The notes beneath the pieces are model-generated. The model was not told the origin of the DNA. It did not search any database and worked only from the letters and a program-made list of their open reading frames with translations. DNA of 64,000 nucleotides from Paractinoplanes maris (GTDB taxonomy: Bacteria; Actinomycetota; Actinomycetes; Mycobacteriales; Micromonosporaceae), in NCBI RefSeq assembly GCF_023544465.1, contig NZ_JALPVL010000002.1:434001-498000 (forward strand), read 5' to 3'. Positions 9,258 to 19,022 of the stretch are shown here, piece by piece; within the stretch, counting starts at the first letter, position 1, and each line of letters begins with the position of its first letter. Both the position numbers and the translations under genes were made by a program.

Positions 9258-10907
9258 GTGCACGTCGAGGAAACCCTGCTCTTCATTCTGGCCGCCGTCG
9301 CGGTGATCATCGCGATGCGGTGGATCGCGGAGAGGACCGGGCTGCCGGCCGCCGCCCTGCTGACCATCGCGGGCATCACGTACGCGGTGCTGCCCGGTCC
9401 GAACGTCGAGCTCGAACCCGAGCTGATCATGACGTACGTGATCCCGCCACTGCTCTACAGCGCGGCGCTGGACTCGTCGTTGCTCGACATCCGCCGCCAC
9501 CTGCGCACCGTGATCAGCCTCTCGGTGCTGCTGGTGCTGGCCACGGCACTGCTCATCGGCTTCGGCATCAGCTGGTGGGTGGGCGGTGCCACGCTCGCGG
9601 CCGGCATCGCGCTCGGCGCCGCCGTGGCCCCGCCCGACCCGGTCGCCGCGCTCGCCGTCGGCCGCCGCGCCGGGCTGCCCGGCAAACTGATCACCCTGAT
9701 CCAGGGCGAGGGCCTGCTCAACGACGCCACCGCGCTCACCATCCTGACCGTGGCCATCGCGGCCGCCGACGGCGACGGCTTCTCGTTCCCGTCCGCGACC
9801 GCCAAGTTCTTCATCATGGCGGTCGGCGGCGTGATCGCCGGCATCGTGGTGGCGTACGCGGTCCGCGCCCTGCGCCCGGTGCGCAAGGACCCGCTCAGCT
9901 CGAACGCGATCTCGCTGGCCACCCCGCTCGCGGCCTACGTGCTGGCCGAGTCGGTGCACGTCTCCGGGGTGCTCGCGGTGGTGATCGCCGGCCTGATCAT
10001 CGGTCACGACTCGTCGCGGCACAGCATCGCGGCCAGCCGGCTGCAGACCACCGCGGTCTGGCGGCTGGTCGACTTCCTGCTCGAAGGCCTGGTCTTCCTG
10101 CTGATCGGCCAGCAGCTGCCAGCCGTCGTCGACGAGCTGAGCAACTACTCGACCACGACGATCGCCACGGCGGTGGGGGTGACCGTCGGGGTGACGCTGC
10201 TCCTGCGGCCGCTCTGGCTGATCCTCACCCAGCTGCTGCCGAGGTCGCTGCACCTGCGCCTGGGCGGTGAGACGTTGGTCGAAGCCGACTCCCCCGAGGC
10301 GGCGGAACGCAACCGCGACCTGGAGAAGGCTCTCAACGGCCGAGAGGTCACGGCGCTCAGCTGGGCCGGCACCCGCGGTGTGATCAGCCTGGCGGCGATC
10401 TTCACGCTGCCCGATTCGGTGCCCAACCGAGGGTTGCTGCACTTCTGTGCCTTCGTGGTCGTGCTGGTGACGTTGCTGGGCCAGGGTCTGACCTTCGCGC
10501 CTTTGGTGCGCTGGCTGGGCCTGCGGGCCAACAAGACCGACGAGGCCCGGGAGCGCAACGAGGCCCGGGCGGCCGCGGTGGAGGCGGCGATCGACCGGCT
10601 CGACGACATCAAGGCCGAGAAGCACGACCACGTCGAGGACGTGGCCATCGACCACATGCGGCGGCAGCTGGAGGTCCGGCTCGAGCGCTACCGCCGCCGT
10701 CTCGACCTGCTCGACAAGGCCGACTCCGACCAGGTGCCGCTCTCCCCCCAATACGAGGCCGCGCTCATGGTCCGCCGCATGACCATCGAAGCCCAGCGCG
10801 AAGAACTCCTCCGCTGGCGCGACGCAGGCAACCTGAACGACGAAGGGCTGCGCATCCTCGAGCGCGAACTCGACCACGAAGAACGGCTGCTTCCCGACCG
10901 GTCTTGA
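9258..10907 (+). CDS. Na+/H+ antiporter, CPA1 family
   Basis: The 549-aa protein has about 12 membrane segments in the first 410 residues and a charged, partly coiled-coil cytoplasmic tail (about 425-549, rich in Glu/Arg heptads). CPA1 motifs are clear: VIPPLLYSAAL, AVAPPDPVAALA, and GEGLLNDATAL, whose ND pair carries the exchanged ions. It would swap external protons for cytoplasmic Na+ (or K+) for pH and salt homeostasis. A second CPA1 gene of different sequence lies at 54374-55942. The GTG start overlaps the context of the ahcY terminator, so read-through or a separate weak promoter must supply transcription. Confidence 0.92.
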   Translation: MHVEETLLFILAAVAVIIAMRWIAERTGLPAAALLTIAGITYAVLPGPNVELEPELIMTYVIPPLLYSAALDSSLLDIRRHLRTVISLSVLLVLATALLIGFGISWWVGGATLAAGIALGAAVAPPDPVAALAVGRRAGLPGKLITLIQGEGLLNDATALTILTVAIAAADGDGFSFPSATAKFFIMAVGGVIAGIVVAYAVRALRPVRKDPLSSNAISLATPLAAYVLAESVHVSGVLAVVIAGLIIGHDSSRHSIAASRLQTTAVWRLVDFLLEGLVFLLIGQQLPAVVDELSNYSTTTIATAVGVTVGVTLLLRPLWLILTQLLPRSLHLRLGGETLVEADSPEAAERNRDLEKALNGREVTALSWAGTRGVISLAAIFTLPDSVPNRGLLHFCAFVVVLVTLLGQGLTFAPLVRWLGLRANKTDEARERNEARAAAVEAAIDRLDDIKAEKHDHVEDVAIDHMRRQLEVRLERYRRRLDLLDKADSDQVPLSPQYEAALMVRRMTIEAQREELLRWRDAGNLNDEGLRILERELDHEERLLPDRS

Positions 10908-11076
10908 GACCGCAACCACTCACGCACGTCGCCGTGGTGGGGTGAGCGTTCTGGGCGCGCCGGCGCCCAGCTCACCTCGCCGCGGCCCTCGGCGTGAGCA
11001 GCGATCCGCACCACCCACCGAGCTACGACATCGATCTTGATCAGAACTTGGCACTTCCGACTACACGCTTGTGCAG

Positions 11077-11094
11077 TAACCTACACACGTGAGT
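11077..11094 (+). promoter_or_regulatory. -10 element of a probable leaderless TetR transcript
   Basis: TAACCT (11077-11082) lies six bases before the GTG at 11089, so transcription would begin at or beside the start codon. No Shine-Dalgarno sequence precedes this GTG, as expected for a leaderless mRNA. A weak -35 (TTCCGA, 11055-11060) is 16 bases upstream. Confidence 0.5.
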
Positions 11095-11694
11095 AGTGAT
11101 CTGACGGCACGTGCACGTATTCGTGATGCTGCGATTGAGCTGTTTGCCGAGCGTGGCATTGACGGGGCCACGGTCCGTGACATCGCGCAGCAGGCCGACG
11201 TCTCTTCCGGGCTGTTGCGTCACCACTTCGGCTCCAAAGAGGGACTGCGCGACGCCTGTGACGAGTGGGCGTTGAGCGAGCTGACCAAGATCAGTGGCCA
11301 GTTCACCGAGTTCAACACGCTCGACGGGCTCACCCCGCGCGTTCAGCAGCTCCAGCGCTACCTGATCCGCTCCACCATGGACGGCTCGCCGACCGGCGCC
11401 GCCATGTTCGACCGCATGCTGGAGTTCGGGCACCAGTGGCTGGGCACCACCGAGCTCAAGGTCGCCGACCCGGAGGCGTTCGTGGCCGTGGTCGCCGTCA
11501 TGAAGATGTCGCTCTTCACCATGCGTGACCTGTTGTCGCGCGCGCTGGGCAGCGACGTGACCGAGCCGGTCACCTGGGCGCGGATGCTCCAGGCGACGCT
11601 CGACCTGTTCTCCCAACCCCTCATCACCCCGGAGCAGGCCCTGCAGGCGCGGGCCGCTCTCGACCGGCTGACTGCCGGAGAGGAAGCATCATGA
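11089..11694 (+). CDS. TetR-family regulator of ABC exporter
   Basis: The 201-aa regulator has the TetR DNA-binding domain at about 8-55 ([39 protein letters not shown]) and an all-helical ligand domain. It is the first gene of a three-gene unit: its stop overlaps the ATG of the ABC ATPase (ATGA), and that gene overlaps the permease in the same way. It most likely represses its own operon and is released by the exported compound. The GTG start has no ribosome site and seems to be leaderless. Confidence 0.9.
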   Translation: MSSDLTARARIRDAAIELFAERGIDGATVRDIAQQADVSSGLLRHHFGSKEGLRDACDEWALSELTKISGQFTEFNTLDGLTPRVQQLQRYLIRSTMDGSPTGAAMFDRMLEFGHQWLGTTELKVADPEAFVAVVAVMKMSLFTMRDLLSRALGSDVTEPVTWARMLQATLDLFSQPLITPEQALQARAALDRLTAGEEAS

Positions 11695-12581
11695 CCGAGG
11701 CCATCGACGCCACGGGGCTCGTCAAACGGTTCGGCCCGGTCGCCGCCCTCGACGGGCTCGAGCTGCACGTCGCGACCGGGGAGGTGCACGGGTTCCTCGG
11801 TCCCAACGGGGCCGGCAAGACCACGACCATCCGCATCCTGCTCGGCCTGATGCGGCACAACGGCGGGAGCGTCAGCCTGCTCGGCGGCAACCCGTGGACC
11901 GAGGCCACCGCGTTGCACCGGCGGCTGGCCTATGTGCCCGGTGACGTCACGCTCTGGCCCACCCTCACCGGCGGCGAGGTGATCGACCTGCTCGGGCGGC
12001 TGCGCGGCGGGCTCGACCTCCGGCGCAAGGCCGACCTGCTGGAGCGGTTCCAGCTCGACCCGCGTAAGAAGGGCCGCACCTATTCGAAGGGCAACCGGCA
12101 GAAGGTCGCGCTGATCGCCGCACTGTCGTCCGATGTGGAGCTGCTGATCCTCGACGAGCCGACCTCCGGCCTCGACCCGCTCATGGAAGAGGTCTTCCGC
12201 GAGGTCGTCCTCGAGGAGAAACGCCGTGGCGACCGGACGGTGCTGCTGTCCAGCCACATCCTGGCCGAGGTGGAGGCGCTCTGCGACCGGCTGACGATCA
12301 TCCGCGACGGCCGCACGGTCGAGACCGGCACGCTCAGCGACATGCGCCACCTGACCCGGACGACGATCCAGGCCGAGCTGGCCGGGCCACCCGACGGGCT
12401 GGCCACGCTGACCGGGGTGCACGCCTTCCAGCTCGACCACGATCGCGTACGTTTCGACGTCGACACCGAGGCCCTCGAGCCCGCCCTGCAGAAGCTGGTC
12501 CAGGTCGGCGTGCGCAGCCTGGTCAGCCAGCCACCGTCGCTCGAGGAGCTGTTCCTGCGGCAGTATCAGGCCGACCGATGA
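11691..12581 (+). CDS. ABC exporter ATP-binding protein (DrrA-like)
   Basis: The 296-aa ATPase carries Walker [10 protein letters not shown] (about residue 39), Walker [13 protein letters not shown] (about 148) and the switch His in LLSSHI. Its signature loop reads YSKGNRQK rather than LSGGQ, a variant common in exporters of the polyketide/daunorubicin type. The C-terminal 80 residues form the usual regulatory domain. With the adjoining 12-helix permease it should form an efflux pump for a hydrophobic compound. Translation is coupled at both ends by ATGA overlaps. Confidence 0.93.
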   Translation: MTEAIDATGLVKRFGPVAALDGLELHVATGEVHGFLGPNGAGKTTTIRILLGLMRHNGGSVSLLGGNPWTEATALHRRLAYVPGDVTLWPTLTGGEVIDLLGRLRGGLDLRRKADLLERFQLDPRKKGRTYSKGNRQKVALIAALSSDVELLILDEPTSGLDPLMEEVFREVVLEEKRRGDRTVLLSSHILAEVEALCDRLTIIRDGRTVETGTLSDMRHLTRTTIQAELAGPPDGLATLTGVHAFQLDHDRVRFDVDTEALEPALQKLVQVGVRSLVSQPPSLEELFLRQYQADR

Positions 12582-14155
12582 CCGGCACCGGCAAACTCGT
12601 CCGGCTCATCCTGCGCCGCGACCGCGTCGTCCTTCCCCTGTGGGTGGTGCTGCTCGGGCTCGTCCCGGCCGGTTATGTGGCGTCGTTCGAGGGGCTGTTC
12701 CCGACCGCGGCCGAGCGGGTCGCCTATGCGCAGGTCAGCGCGTCCAACGCCGGGTTCGTGACGCTGTACGGCCCGCTGCACGGGTCGTCGCTGGGCGAGC
12801 TGGTGGCCTGGCGGGCCGGCTTCCTGCCGGTGCTCGTCGCGCTGTGCGCGCTGCTCACAGTCATCCGGCACACGCGCGCCGACGAGGAGGCGGGGCGCAC
12901 CGAGTTGATCGGCGCCGCCGCGATCGGCCGGCCCGCTCCCCTGGCGGCCGCGCTGATCACCACCTGCGCCGCGAGCCTGCTGCTGGGCGCGGTGCTGACG
13001 GCCGCGATGCTCGGGCAGGGGATGCCGGGTGCGGGATCGGTGGCGTTCGGCGCCGAGATGGCCCTGACCGGCTGCTCCTTCGCGGGTGTCGGCGCGATCA
13101 CCGCCCAGCTCACCAGCAGCGCCCGCAGTGCCCGGTCGATCGCTCTGGTCGTCCTGGGGGTGGCGTTCGTGTTGCGGGTCGGCGGCGACGTGTCGGCTCT
13201 GGGCGACGGCTCGCTCTCCTGGCTGAGCTGGCTGTCACCGCTCGGGTGGGTCCAGCACCTCTTCCCGTACGGGGAGAACGACTGGTGGCCGGCCGTGCTC
13301 GCCGTCCTGTTCACGATCGGGACGGCCGGCCTGGCCGCCGTGCTGCTGACGCGCCGCGATTTCGGCGCCGGCCTGCTGCCCGCCCGGCTGGGTCCGTCCT
13401 CCGCCGCGGCCGGTCTGCGCTCGCCGTTCGCCCTGGCCTGGCGACTGCACCGCGGTCTGCTGCTCGGCTGGACCATCGGGTTCGCGCTGCTCGGCCTGAT
13501 CTTCGGCGGGGTCGGCGGCAGTGTCCTCGACATCGCCGCGGACAACCCGGACCTCGGTGACATCTTCGCCCGGCTCGGCGGTTCGAGCGCGCTGGTCGAC
13601 AGCTACTTCGCCGGTACGGCGGGGATCGTCGGCCTGATCGCGGCCTGCTACGCCGTCCAGGCCACGCTGCGCCTGCGCGACGAGGAGCAGAGCGGCCACG
13701 CCGAGGCGGTCCTGACCACGGCGGTGTCGCGCTACACCTGGGCCGGCACCCACCTGCTCTTCTCACTGCTCGGCCCGGTCGTGGTGCTCGCCGCCGAGGG
13801 CCTGGCCACCGGCCTCGCCTACCCCCAGGGCGATCTGGGCGCCATCCTGGCCGGCACGCTCGTCCAGCTTCCCGCGGTCTGGGTGCTGGCGGCGCTGGCC
13901 GTGCTGGCCTTCGGGCTGATCCCCCGCCTGTCCGCGGTGGCCTGGGCCGGGCCGGCCCTGTGCCTGCTGATCCTGCTGGTCGGCCAGACACTCCAGCTCG
14001 ACCAGTGGTTCCTCGACCTCTCCCCCTTCACCCACGTCCCCCACCTCCCCGGCGGCGACGCCTCGGTCACTCCTTTGGTGACCCTGACGCTGATCGCGGC
14101 CCTGCTGACCGCGGCGGGCATCGCCGGCCTACGCCGGCGCAACCTTCCCGACTGA
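12578..14155 (+). CDS. ABC-2 exporter permease
   Basis: The 525-aa membrane protein has about 12 hydrophobic segments in two similar halves (second half begins near residue 275, [16 protein letters not shown]), matching actinobacterial exporters annotated for polyketide antibiotics. It partners the ATPase encoded immediately upstream (4-base overlap). The cargo cannot be read from the sequence; no biosynthetic cluster is present in the window, so self-resistance or general drug efflux are both possible. Confidence 0.88.
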   Translation: MTGTGKLVRLILRRDRVVLPLWVVLLGLVPAGYVASFEGLFPTAAERVAYAQVSASNAGFVTLYGPLHGSSLGELVAWRAGFLPVLVALCALLTVIRHTRADEEAGRTELIGAAAIGRPAPLAAALITTCAASLLLGAVLTAAMLGQGMPGAGSVAFGAEMALTGCSFAGVGAITAQLTSSARSARSIALVVLGVAFVLRVGGDVSALGDGSLSWLSWLSPLGWVQHLFPYGENDWWPAVLAVLFTIGTAGLAAVLLTRRDFGAGLLPARLGPSSAAAGLRSPFALAWRLHRGLLLGWTIGFALLGLIFGGVGGSVLDIAADNPDLGDIFARLGGSSALVDSYFAGTAGIVGLIAACYAVQATLRLRDEEQSGHAEAVLTTAVSRYTWAGTHLLFSLLGPVVVLAAEGLATGLAYPQGDLGAILAGTLVQLPAVWVLAALAVLAFGLIPRLSAVAWAGPALCLLILLVGQTLQLDQWFLDLSPFTHVPHLPGGDASVTPLVTLTLIAALLTAAGIAGLRRRNLPD

Positions 14156-14177
14156 TCCGGTTGTCTACGGTGGCGGC

Positions 14178-14660
14178 ATGCCGATTCCCGAGTTCGTCGT
14201 CGCGCTGCGATCCAAGATCGGGCACGATCCGCTTCCGCTCCCCGGGGTGGTGGCGGTCGTGCTCGACGACCGCGGGCGGGTGCTGATGGTGCGCCGCTCC
14301 GACACCGCCGAGTGGGCGCTGACCACCGGCTGCCTGGAGCCCGGGGAACAGCCGGCCACCGGCGCGATCCGGGAGGTGCGGGAGGAGACCGGCGTCGACG
14401 TCACCGTGGAGCGGGTGCTCGCCGTCGAGGCCCTGGATCTGGCCGTCGCCCCGAACGGCGACCAGATCCACTGGCTCTGCATCGGGTTGCTGTGCCGCTA
14501 CGCGAGCGGCGACGCCCGGGTCAACGACGACGAGTCGGTCGAGGTGAGCTGGTTCGAGGCGGCCGATCTGCCGCCGCTTCCGGCTCATCAGGCGCGGTCC
14601 GTGGCACTCGCGCTCGGCCAGGACGAGCGAGCCTATTTCGCCGCCGGACCGTGGCGGTAG
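14178..14660 (+). CDS. NUDIX hydrolase
   Basis: The 160-aa protein contains a complete Nudix box at about 51-73: GCLEPGEQPATGAIREVREE followed by TGV, with the glycine, REVxEE and final glycine all in place. These enzymes cleave nucleoside diphosphates linked to another group, needing Mg2+ held by the box glutamates. The N-terminal PLPGVVAVVLDDRGRVLMVR is the usual leading strand. The exact substrate is not predictable. It starts 22 bases after the exporter permease and might be cotranscribed. Confidence 0.92.
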   Translation: MPIPEFVVALRSKIGHDPLPLPGVVAVVLDDRGRVLMVRRSDTAEWALTTGCLEPGEQPATGAIREVREETGVDVTVERVLAVEALDLAVAPNGDQIHWLCIGLLCRYASGDARVNDDESVEVSWFEAADLPPLPAHQARSVALALGQDERAYFAAGPWR

Positions 14661-14697
14661 CGACGCATCCTTCTTGTGCGTGGCGCGTTGACACGGC

Positions 14698-15813
14698 GTG
14701 CGAATCCTTCAGCAGATCCGCCGGGTAGCTGTCACCGGCGTCGCAGCCCTCGCGGTCGGTGCCGCCGCGTCGCCCGCCCTGGCGGTCGTCGGCCAGACCG
14801 CCGGTCGTCCGGGGCCGTCGTTCAACGGCTCGGTCCACGCGATCGCGTACCGCGGTGACACGGTCTATGTCGGCGGGTCCTTCACCCGGATGACGATCGA
14901 CGGCCGCACGGTGAGCCGGAACCGCCTCGCCGCCTTCTCGGGGCGCACCGGCGAACTGCTCGACTGGGCGCCGTCGGCCGACGACACGGTGCGGGCCCTG
15001 GCCGTCACGCCGGGCTGGGTCTACGCGGGCGGCGACTTCGACGAGATCAACGGCGAGGAGCGCAGCTCGCTGGCCCGCATCGACGCGAGCGACGCCGAGG
15101 TCGGCTCCTTCGACCACAGCGTGGCGGGCAGCGTGCACGCGCTCGCGGTCGGCCACGACCGCCTCTACGCGGCCGGCACGATCAGCCGGGTCGACGGCGA
15201 ACGCCGCGGCAACGTCGCCGCGTTCTCGCTGGACGACGGTGAGCTCGACGAGGACTGGGTCCCGCGCCCCGGCGGTGTGGTGAACGCGCTGGCCGTACGC
15301 GGGTCCCGGGTCTATCTGGGTGGCGGCTTCCCGGGCCGGCTCTCCGCGGTGCACGCCACCACCGGCCGCGTGGACGGCGGGTTCCGCCCGTCGGCGCCGG
15401 CCCTGGTGCACGCGGTCGCCGTCGACGGTTCCGGCGTCTACGCGGCGATGGGTGGCGCGGGCGGCCGGGCGGCGGCGTTCTCGACGAGTGGGCAGCAGCG
15501 CTGGACGCGGATCTTCGACGGGGACGTGCAGGCGATCGCGGTGCTCGACAGCGTCGCGTACGTCGGGGGTCACTTCGACCGGGCCTGCGCGAACGGCGAC
15601 GACGCGGAGAACGGCGAGTGCGACGCGGGGTCGGTGTCCCGGGTGAAGCTGGCCGCGGTCGACCGGTCCGGCGCGCTCACCGGCTGGGCGCCGCAGGCCA
15701 ACGGCGTGGTCGGCGTCCGCACGCTCGCGGTGAACCGAGGCTCGGTGGCGGCCGGCGGCGACTTCACCACGATCGGGGGCCGGGCCCAGCGTCGCTTCGC
15801 CTCGTTCGAATGA
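14698..15813 (+). CDS. Secreted beta-propeller-repeat protein
   Basis: The 371-aa protein starts at GTG 14698 with a Sec signal peptide (VAVTGVAALAVGAAASPALA, cleavage near residue 30). The rest is a chain of about seven 45-residue repeats of the form V.ALAV.G..VY.GG.F..V.G..R..LAA.D..TG, as in delta-60/DUF5122-type propellers. One loop holds four cysteine-linked acidic residues (CANGDDAENGEC). Such proteins are extracellular and may bind sugars or proteins; no catalytic motif is seen. The stop overlaps the ATG of the LamG protein, so the two are coupled. Confidence 0.75.
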   Translation: MRILQQIRRVAVTGVAALAVGAAASPALAVVGQTAGRPGPSFNGSVHAIAYRGDTVYVGGSFTRMTIDGRTVSRNRLAAFSGRTGELLDWAPSADDTVRALAVTPGWVYAGGDFDEINGEERSSLARIDASDAEVGSFDHSVAGSVHALAVGHDRLYAAGTISRVDGERRGNVAAFSLDDGELDEDWVPRPGGVVNALAVRGSRVYLGGGFPGRLSAVHATTGRVDGGFRPSAPALVHAVAVDGSGVYAAMGGAGGRAAAFSTSGQQRWTRIFDGDVQAIAVLDSVAYVGGHFDRACANGDDAENGECDAGSVSRVKLAAVDRSGALTGWAPQANGVVGVRTLAVNRGSVAAGGDFTTIGGRAQRRFASFE

Positions 15814-16493
15814 TGCGCGCACTTGTCGCAACGATGCTGGTGGTGCTGGCGGCGGGCGCCCCGCAGCCCGAGACGGTCCGCTACACCTTCGACGGAGCGG
15901 CGACGCTGGCCGACGCCTCGGGGCACGGTCACACGCTGAGCCCGGTGAGCCGCAACGGCGGTGCCTTCCGGACGGTCAAACGCGGCGGGGGCAAGGCACT
16001 GGCCTTCCCGCCGCCCTGCCACAAGGAGCCCTGCCCGAGGATCGCTCTCCGGGCGGTCACCACGACGGAGCTCAACCCGGGCCGGCGGCCGCTGCGCTAC
16101 GGCGCTTCGATCAGGCTGGCCGCCGATCAGACGACCAAGGGTGAGAACGTGCTGCAGAAGGGCTACTCCAAGCGGGGCAGCCAGTACAAACTGCAGATCG
16201 ACGGGCTGGCCGGCCGGCCCAGCTGTGTCCTGGTCGACGACCGGCGGCCGGAGATCCACGCCGCGATCAGCAACGTCGGGGTAGCCGACGACCGCTGGCA
16301 CGCGTTGGAGTGCCGCCGCTCCGGCGTGCGCCTGACCATCCTGGTCGACGGCGTCGCCCGGGGCCGGGCCACCGTGCCGGCCGACCTGTCGGTGAGCAAC
16401 CGTCTGCCGTTCAGCATCGGCGGCAAGGGCTCCTACACCGACAACGACCAGTTCCAGGGAATCCTCGACGACGTGTGGGTGCAGATCAGCTAA
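15810..16493 (+). CDS. Secreted LamG/concanavalin-like protein
   Basis: The 227-aa protein (MMRALVATMLVVLAAGA signal) folds as a laminin-G/concanavalin-like jelly roll: TVRYTFDGAATLADASGHGH is the typical first strand pair, followed by RYGASIRL, DRWHALECRR and GILDDVWVQIS. Four cysteines (PPCHKEPCP and later single ones) may form disulfides outside the cell. Coupling by ATGA overlap to the propeller gene suggests the two products work together at the cell surface. Its stop overlaps that of the convergent DUF1707 gene. Confidence 0.75.
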   Translation: MMRALVATMLVVLAAGAPQPETVRYTFDGAATLADASGHGHTLSPVSRNGGAFRTVKRGGGKALAFPPPCHKEPCPRIALRAVTTTELNPGRRPLRYGASIRLAADQTTKGENVLQKGYSKRGSQYKLQIDGLAGRPSCVLVDDRRPEIHAAISNVGVADDRWHALECRRSGVRLTILVDGVARGRATVPADLSVSNRLPFSIGGKGSYTDNDQFQGILDDVWVQIS

Positions 16494-17050
16494 CGGGGCA
16501 ACGCGTACGGGCGGGAGACCACCTCGACATTGCTGAACCAGGTGGTGATGTGGACCCGGATCTCGGGGGTGCCGGGCAAGCGGGGCACCGCGGCCAGGTG
16601 CAGGTTGCGCGACGAGAAGGCCACCGTGCCGGTCACGTCGACCTCGACGCCCTCGGGCACGATGATCTTCAGCTCGCCGAACGTGCAGCTACCGGCGACC
16701 TCGATGACATCCTGGTCGGTCAGCACCTCGCGCAGGTCGAGCTCGGTCGAGCCGAACATCGTGAACAGCTTGAGCCGCCCCTCGCGCAGCCGCCAGCGAC
16801 CGCGGCGCTTGTTCTCGCTGAACAGGGTGACGACCCGGTCGACCGTCCGGGCCGAACCCACGATCGGCGTCTGGCTCAGGCCGGCGGTGGCCAGCGCCAG
16901 CTCGTCGGCGGTCTCGGCGGCCCAGACCGCACCGACCCGCACACTGAACTGCTCGAGCGTCAGGCGGCCGTCGCCGCACGCCCGCTGCAGCAACTCGGCC
17001 GCGGTCTCCCGCTCGGCCTCGGACGGCGGCACCCGCATCGGTGTGGTCAC
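16490..17050 (-). CDS. DUF1707 / LiaF-like C-terminal domain protein
   Basis: The 186-aa protein has an N-terminal DUF1707 domain (about 6-58, RVPPSEAERETAAELLQRAC and GRLTLEQFSVRVGAVWAA) and a C-terminal beta-rich segment (TMFGSTELDLREV, GSCTFGELKIIVPEG) like that of LiaF/DUF2154 cell-envelope proteins. There are no membrane segments. The function is not established in the family; a link to envelope stress is inference from the LiaF resemblance. It follows the methyltransferase gene by 9 bases on the same strand. Confidence 0.8.
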   Translation of the reverse strand: MTTPMRVPPSEAERETAAELLQRACGDGRLTLEQFSVRVGAVWAAETADELALATAGLSQTPIVGSARTVDRVVTLFSENKRRGRWRLREGRLKLFTMFGSTELDLREVLTDQDVIEVAGSCTFGELKIIVPEGVEVDVTGTVAFSSRNLHLAAVPRLPGTPEIRVHITTWFSNVEVVSRPYALPR

Positions 17051-17059
17051 GGGGCGATC

Positions 17060-17851
17060 CTAGGGCTTGCGCGCGACGATGCCGTAGACCGCGACCTCGG
17101 CCGGGGCCGGCCGCGGCTCCGGCTCGTCGCCGGCCCGCCAGTCGCTGACCACCACGAGACCGGGCTCGAGCGCCTCGAGGCCCTCGGCAAACGAGCTGAC
17201 CTCCGCGGCCGTACGCGGGTAGGCGTCCAGCCGGCCGCGGGAGGCCAGGCCCGCAAAGCGGGCCCGCGTCTCGTCGTCGGCGAAATCGCTGGTGCCATTA
17301 CTGAGCACCAGGTAACTGCCGGAGGGCAGCGCGTCGAGCAGGACACCGACGATGCGTTTCGCCTCCTCGGTGCTCTCGATGAAGTGCAGCACGGCGATGA
17401 GCATGAGCGCGACCGGCTGGCCAAGGTCGAGCACCTCACGCAATGCGGGGTCGGCCAGGATCTTCTGAGGATCGCGCAGGTCGGCCTCGAGATAGGCCGT
17501 GCGGCCCTCGGGCGTGCTGGTGAGCAGCGCCCGGGCGTGCACCAGCACCATCGGATCGTTGTCGACGTAGACCACCCGCGAGTCGGGGGCGATGCGCTGC
17601 GCGACCTCGTGGGTGTTGTCCGCCGTCGGCAGGCCGGTGCCGATGTCGAGGAACTGGCGGATGCCGGCCTCGGTGGCGAGATGGGTGACGGCACGACGCA
17701 GGAAGCCGCGGTTTTCCACAACGGTCGTCCGGATCGTCGGGAAGACGGCCGCTATCTGGTCGCCCGACTCCCGATCGACGGCGTAGTTGTCCTTGCCGCC
17801 CAGCCAGTAGTTGTAGCGCCGCGCCGAATGCACCCGAGACTCGTCGACCAT
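17060..17851 (-). CDS. SAM-dependent methyltransferase, DUF574 family
   Basis: This 263-aa protein is of the actinobacterial DUF574 (Methyltransf_19) family: RVHSARRYNYWLGGKDNYAVD at the N-terminus, then the SAM-binding glycine loop FLDIGTGLPTADNTHEVAQ, VVYVDNDPMVLVHARALL and VALMLIAVLHFI. The family is expanded in Streptomyces and Actinoplanes with substrates mostly unknown. The gene sits 44 bases downstream of rsgA on the same strand. Confidence 0.9.
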   Translation of the reverse strand: MVDESRVHSARRYNYWLGGKDNYAVDRESGDQIAAVFPTIRTTVVENRGFLRRAVTHLATEAGIRQFLDIGTGLPTADNTHEVAQRIAPDSRVVYVDNDPMVLVHARALLTSTPEGRTAYLEADLRDPQKILADPALREVLDLGQPVALMLIAVLHFIESTEEAKRIVGVLLDALPSGSYLVLSNGTSDFADDETRARFAGLASRGRLDAYPRTAAEVSSFAEGLEALEPGLVVVSDWRAGDEPEPRPAPAEVAVYGIVARKP

Positions 17852-17895
17852 CGACGCAGCTTAATCCTTTGTGGAGAAGCGCATCGTCCCGCTGG

Positions 17896-18924
17896 TCATC
17901 GGCTGTCTTTCTTGCTGGCCTTCGTGACACGTTTCCACTCCTGGCGCTGGGCAGCCATCGCCGCCGGGTCACTGCGCCGCGACTGGTAAGCCATCTCGCG
18001 CCGGATCGCATGCCAGCTCTGCAATCGCCGCTCGGGCAACTCACCGGCGGCCACCGCGGCCTCGACCGCGCAGCCCTTGTCGCCGTCATGAGCGCAGTCC
18101 CGGAACTGGCAGTACTCGGCCAGGGCGGCGACGTCGGCGAAGGTCTCCTCAACAGCGGCGTCGCTCGCGTAGAGGTCGAGCGACCGGATCCCCGGCAGAT
18201 CGAGCAGTACCCCGCCGCTCCCCAGCCGGTACAGCTTCCGGGTCGTCGTCGTGTGCCGGCCCTGACCGTCGCGCCGGACCTCCCGAACCGCCTCGGCGTG
18301 TCCTTCCAGCGCGTTGAGCAGTGACGTCTTGCCCACCCCGGACGCACCGAGCATGGTCGTGGTCGTCCCCGCAGCCATCCGCGACCGGAGCTCGTCCAGC
18401 CCTCGCCCGTCGACGGCGCTGGTCAGGACCACCGGCACCCCGGGGGCGGCCGCCTGAGCCTCCTCGACGACCGGTTCCGGGTCATCGGTGGCGTCCGCCT
18501 TCGTGAGCACGACCAGCGGATCGGCGCCGCTGTCCCACACCATCACCGAGAGCCGTTCGAGGTTCTTGAGATTCAGGCCCCGGTCGATCGGCAGCACGAT
18601 CATCACCGTGTCGATGTTGGCCGCGAGGACCTGGATGTCCCTCTCGTTCGGATCCGGACGCGACAGCGACGTCCGCCGCGGCACCACCCGGACCGGCTCC
18701 CCGCCGTCGATCACGATCCAGTCACCGGCCACCGGCCGGAGATTCAGATCGCGGCGCAACTCGAACAACGTGGTCTCCGCCGCGGCGTCGGACGGGAACC
18801 AGATCACTTCGATGCTCGGGCCGTGGACCACCGAGACCCGGCCCGGCCGTTCGTCCCCGGAGACGAACAGGGGCGCACCGGCAGCCCAGCCGAGCGTGGT
18901 CAGCGAGTCGACAAGTTGGTTCAT
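17896..18924 (-). CDS. rsgA: Ribosome small-subunit-dependent GTPase A
   Basis: RsgA is a circularly permuted GTPase that helps mature and check the 30S ribosomal subunit. The 342-aa product shows an N-terminal OB-like region, then the permuted order of motifs: TKAD (G4, about 140), GASGVGKTS (G1, about 193), the switch TTTT loop, DLPG (G3), and a C-terminal zinc finger CQFRDCAHDGDKGC (about 272-285). All key residues are present. It lies between two near-identical 16-base sequences (see findings). Confidence 0.95.
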   Translation of the reverse strand: MNQLVDSLTTLGWAAGAPLFVSGDERPGRVSVVHGPSIEVIWFPSDAAAETTLFELRRDLNLRPVAGDWIVIDGGEPVRVVPRRTSLSRPDPNERDIQVLAANIDTVMIVLPIDRGLNLKNLERLSVMVWDSGADPLVVLTKADATDDPEPVVEEAQAAAPGVPVVLTSAVDGRGLDELRSRMAAGTTTTMLGASGVGKTSLLNALEGHAEAVREVRRDGQGRHTTTTRKLYRLGSGGVLLDLPGIRSLDLYASDAAVEETFADVAALAEYCQFRDCAHDGDKGCAVEAAVAAGELPERRLQSWHAIRREMAYQSRRSDPAAMAAQRQEWKRVTKASKKDSR

Positions 18925-19022
18925 CGGTCACTCCACCGATCTTCCGGCCGCCGCGGGGGCGGTTTCTGTCGCGTCGAACCGCGAGCGCCTCTGGTCACCG
19001 CGAAGGCGATGACGGCGCGATT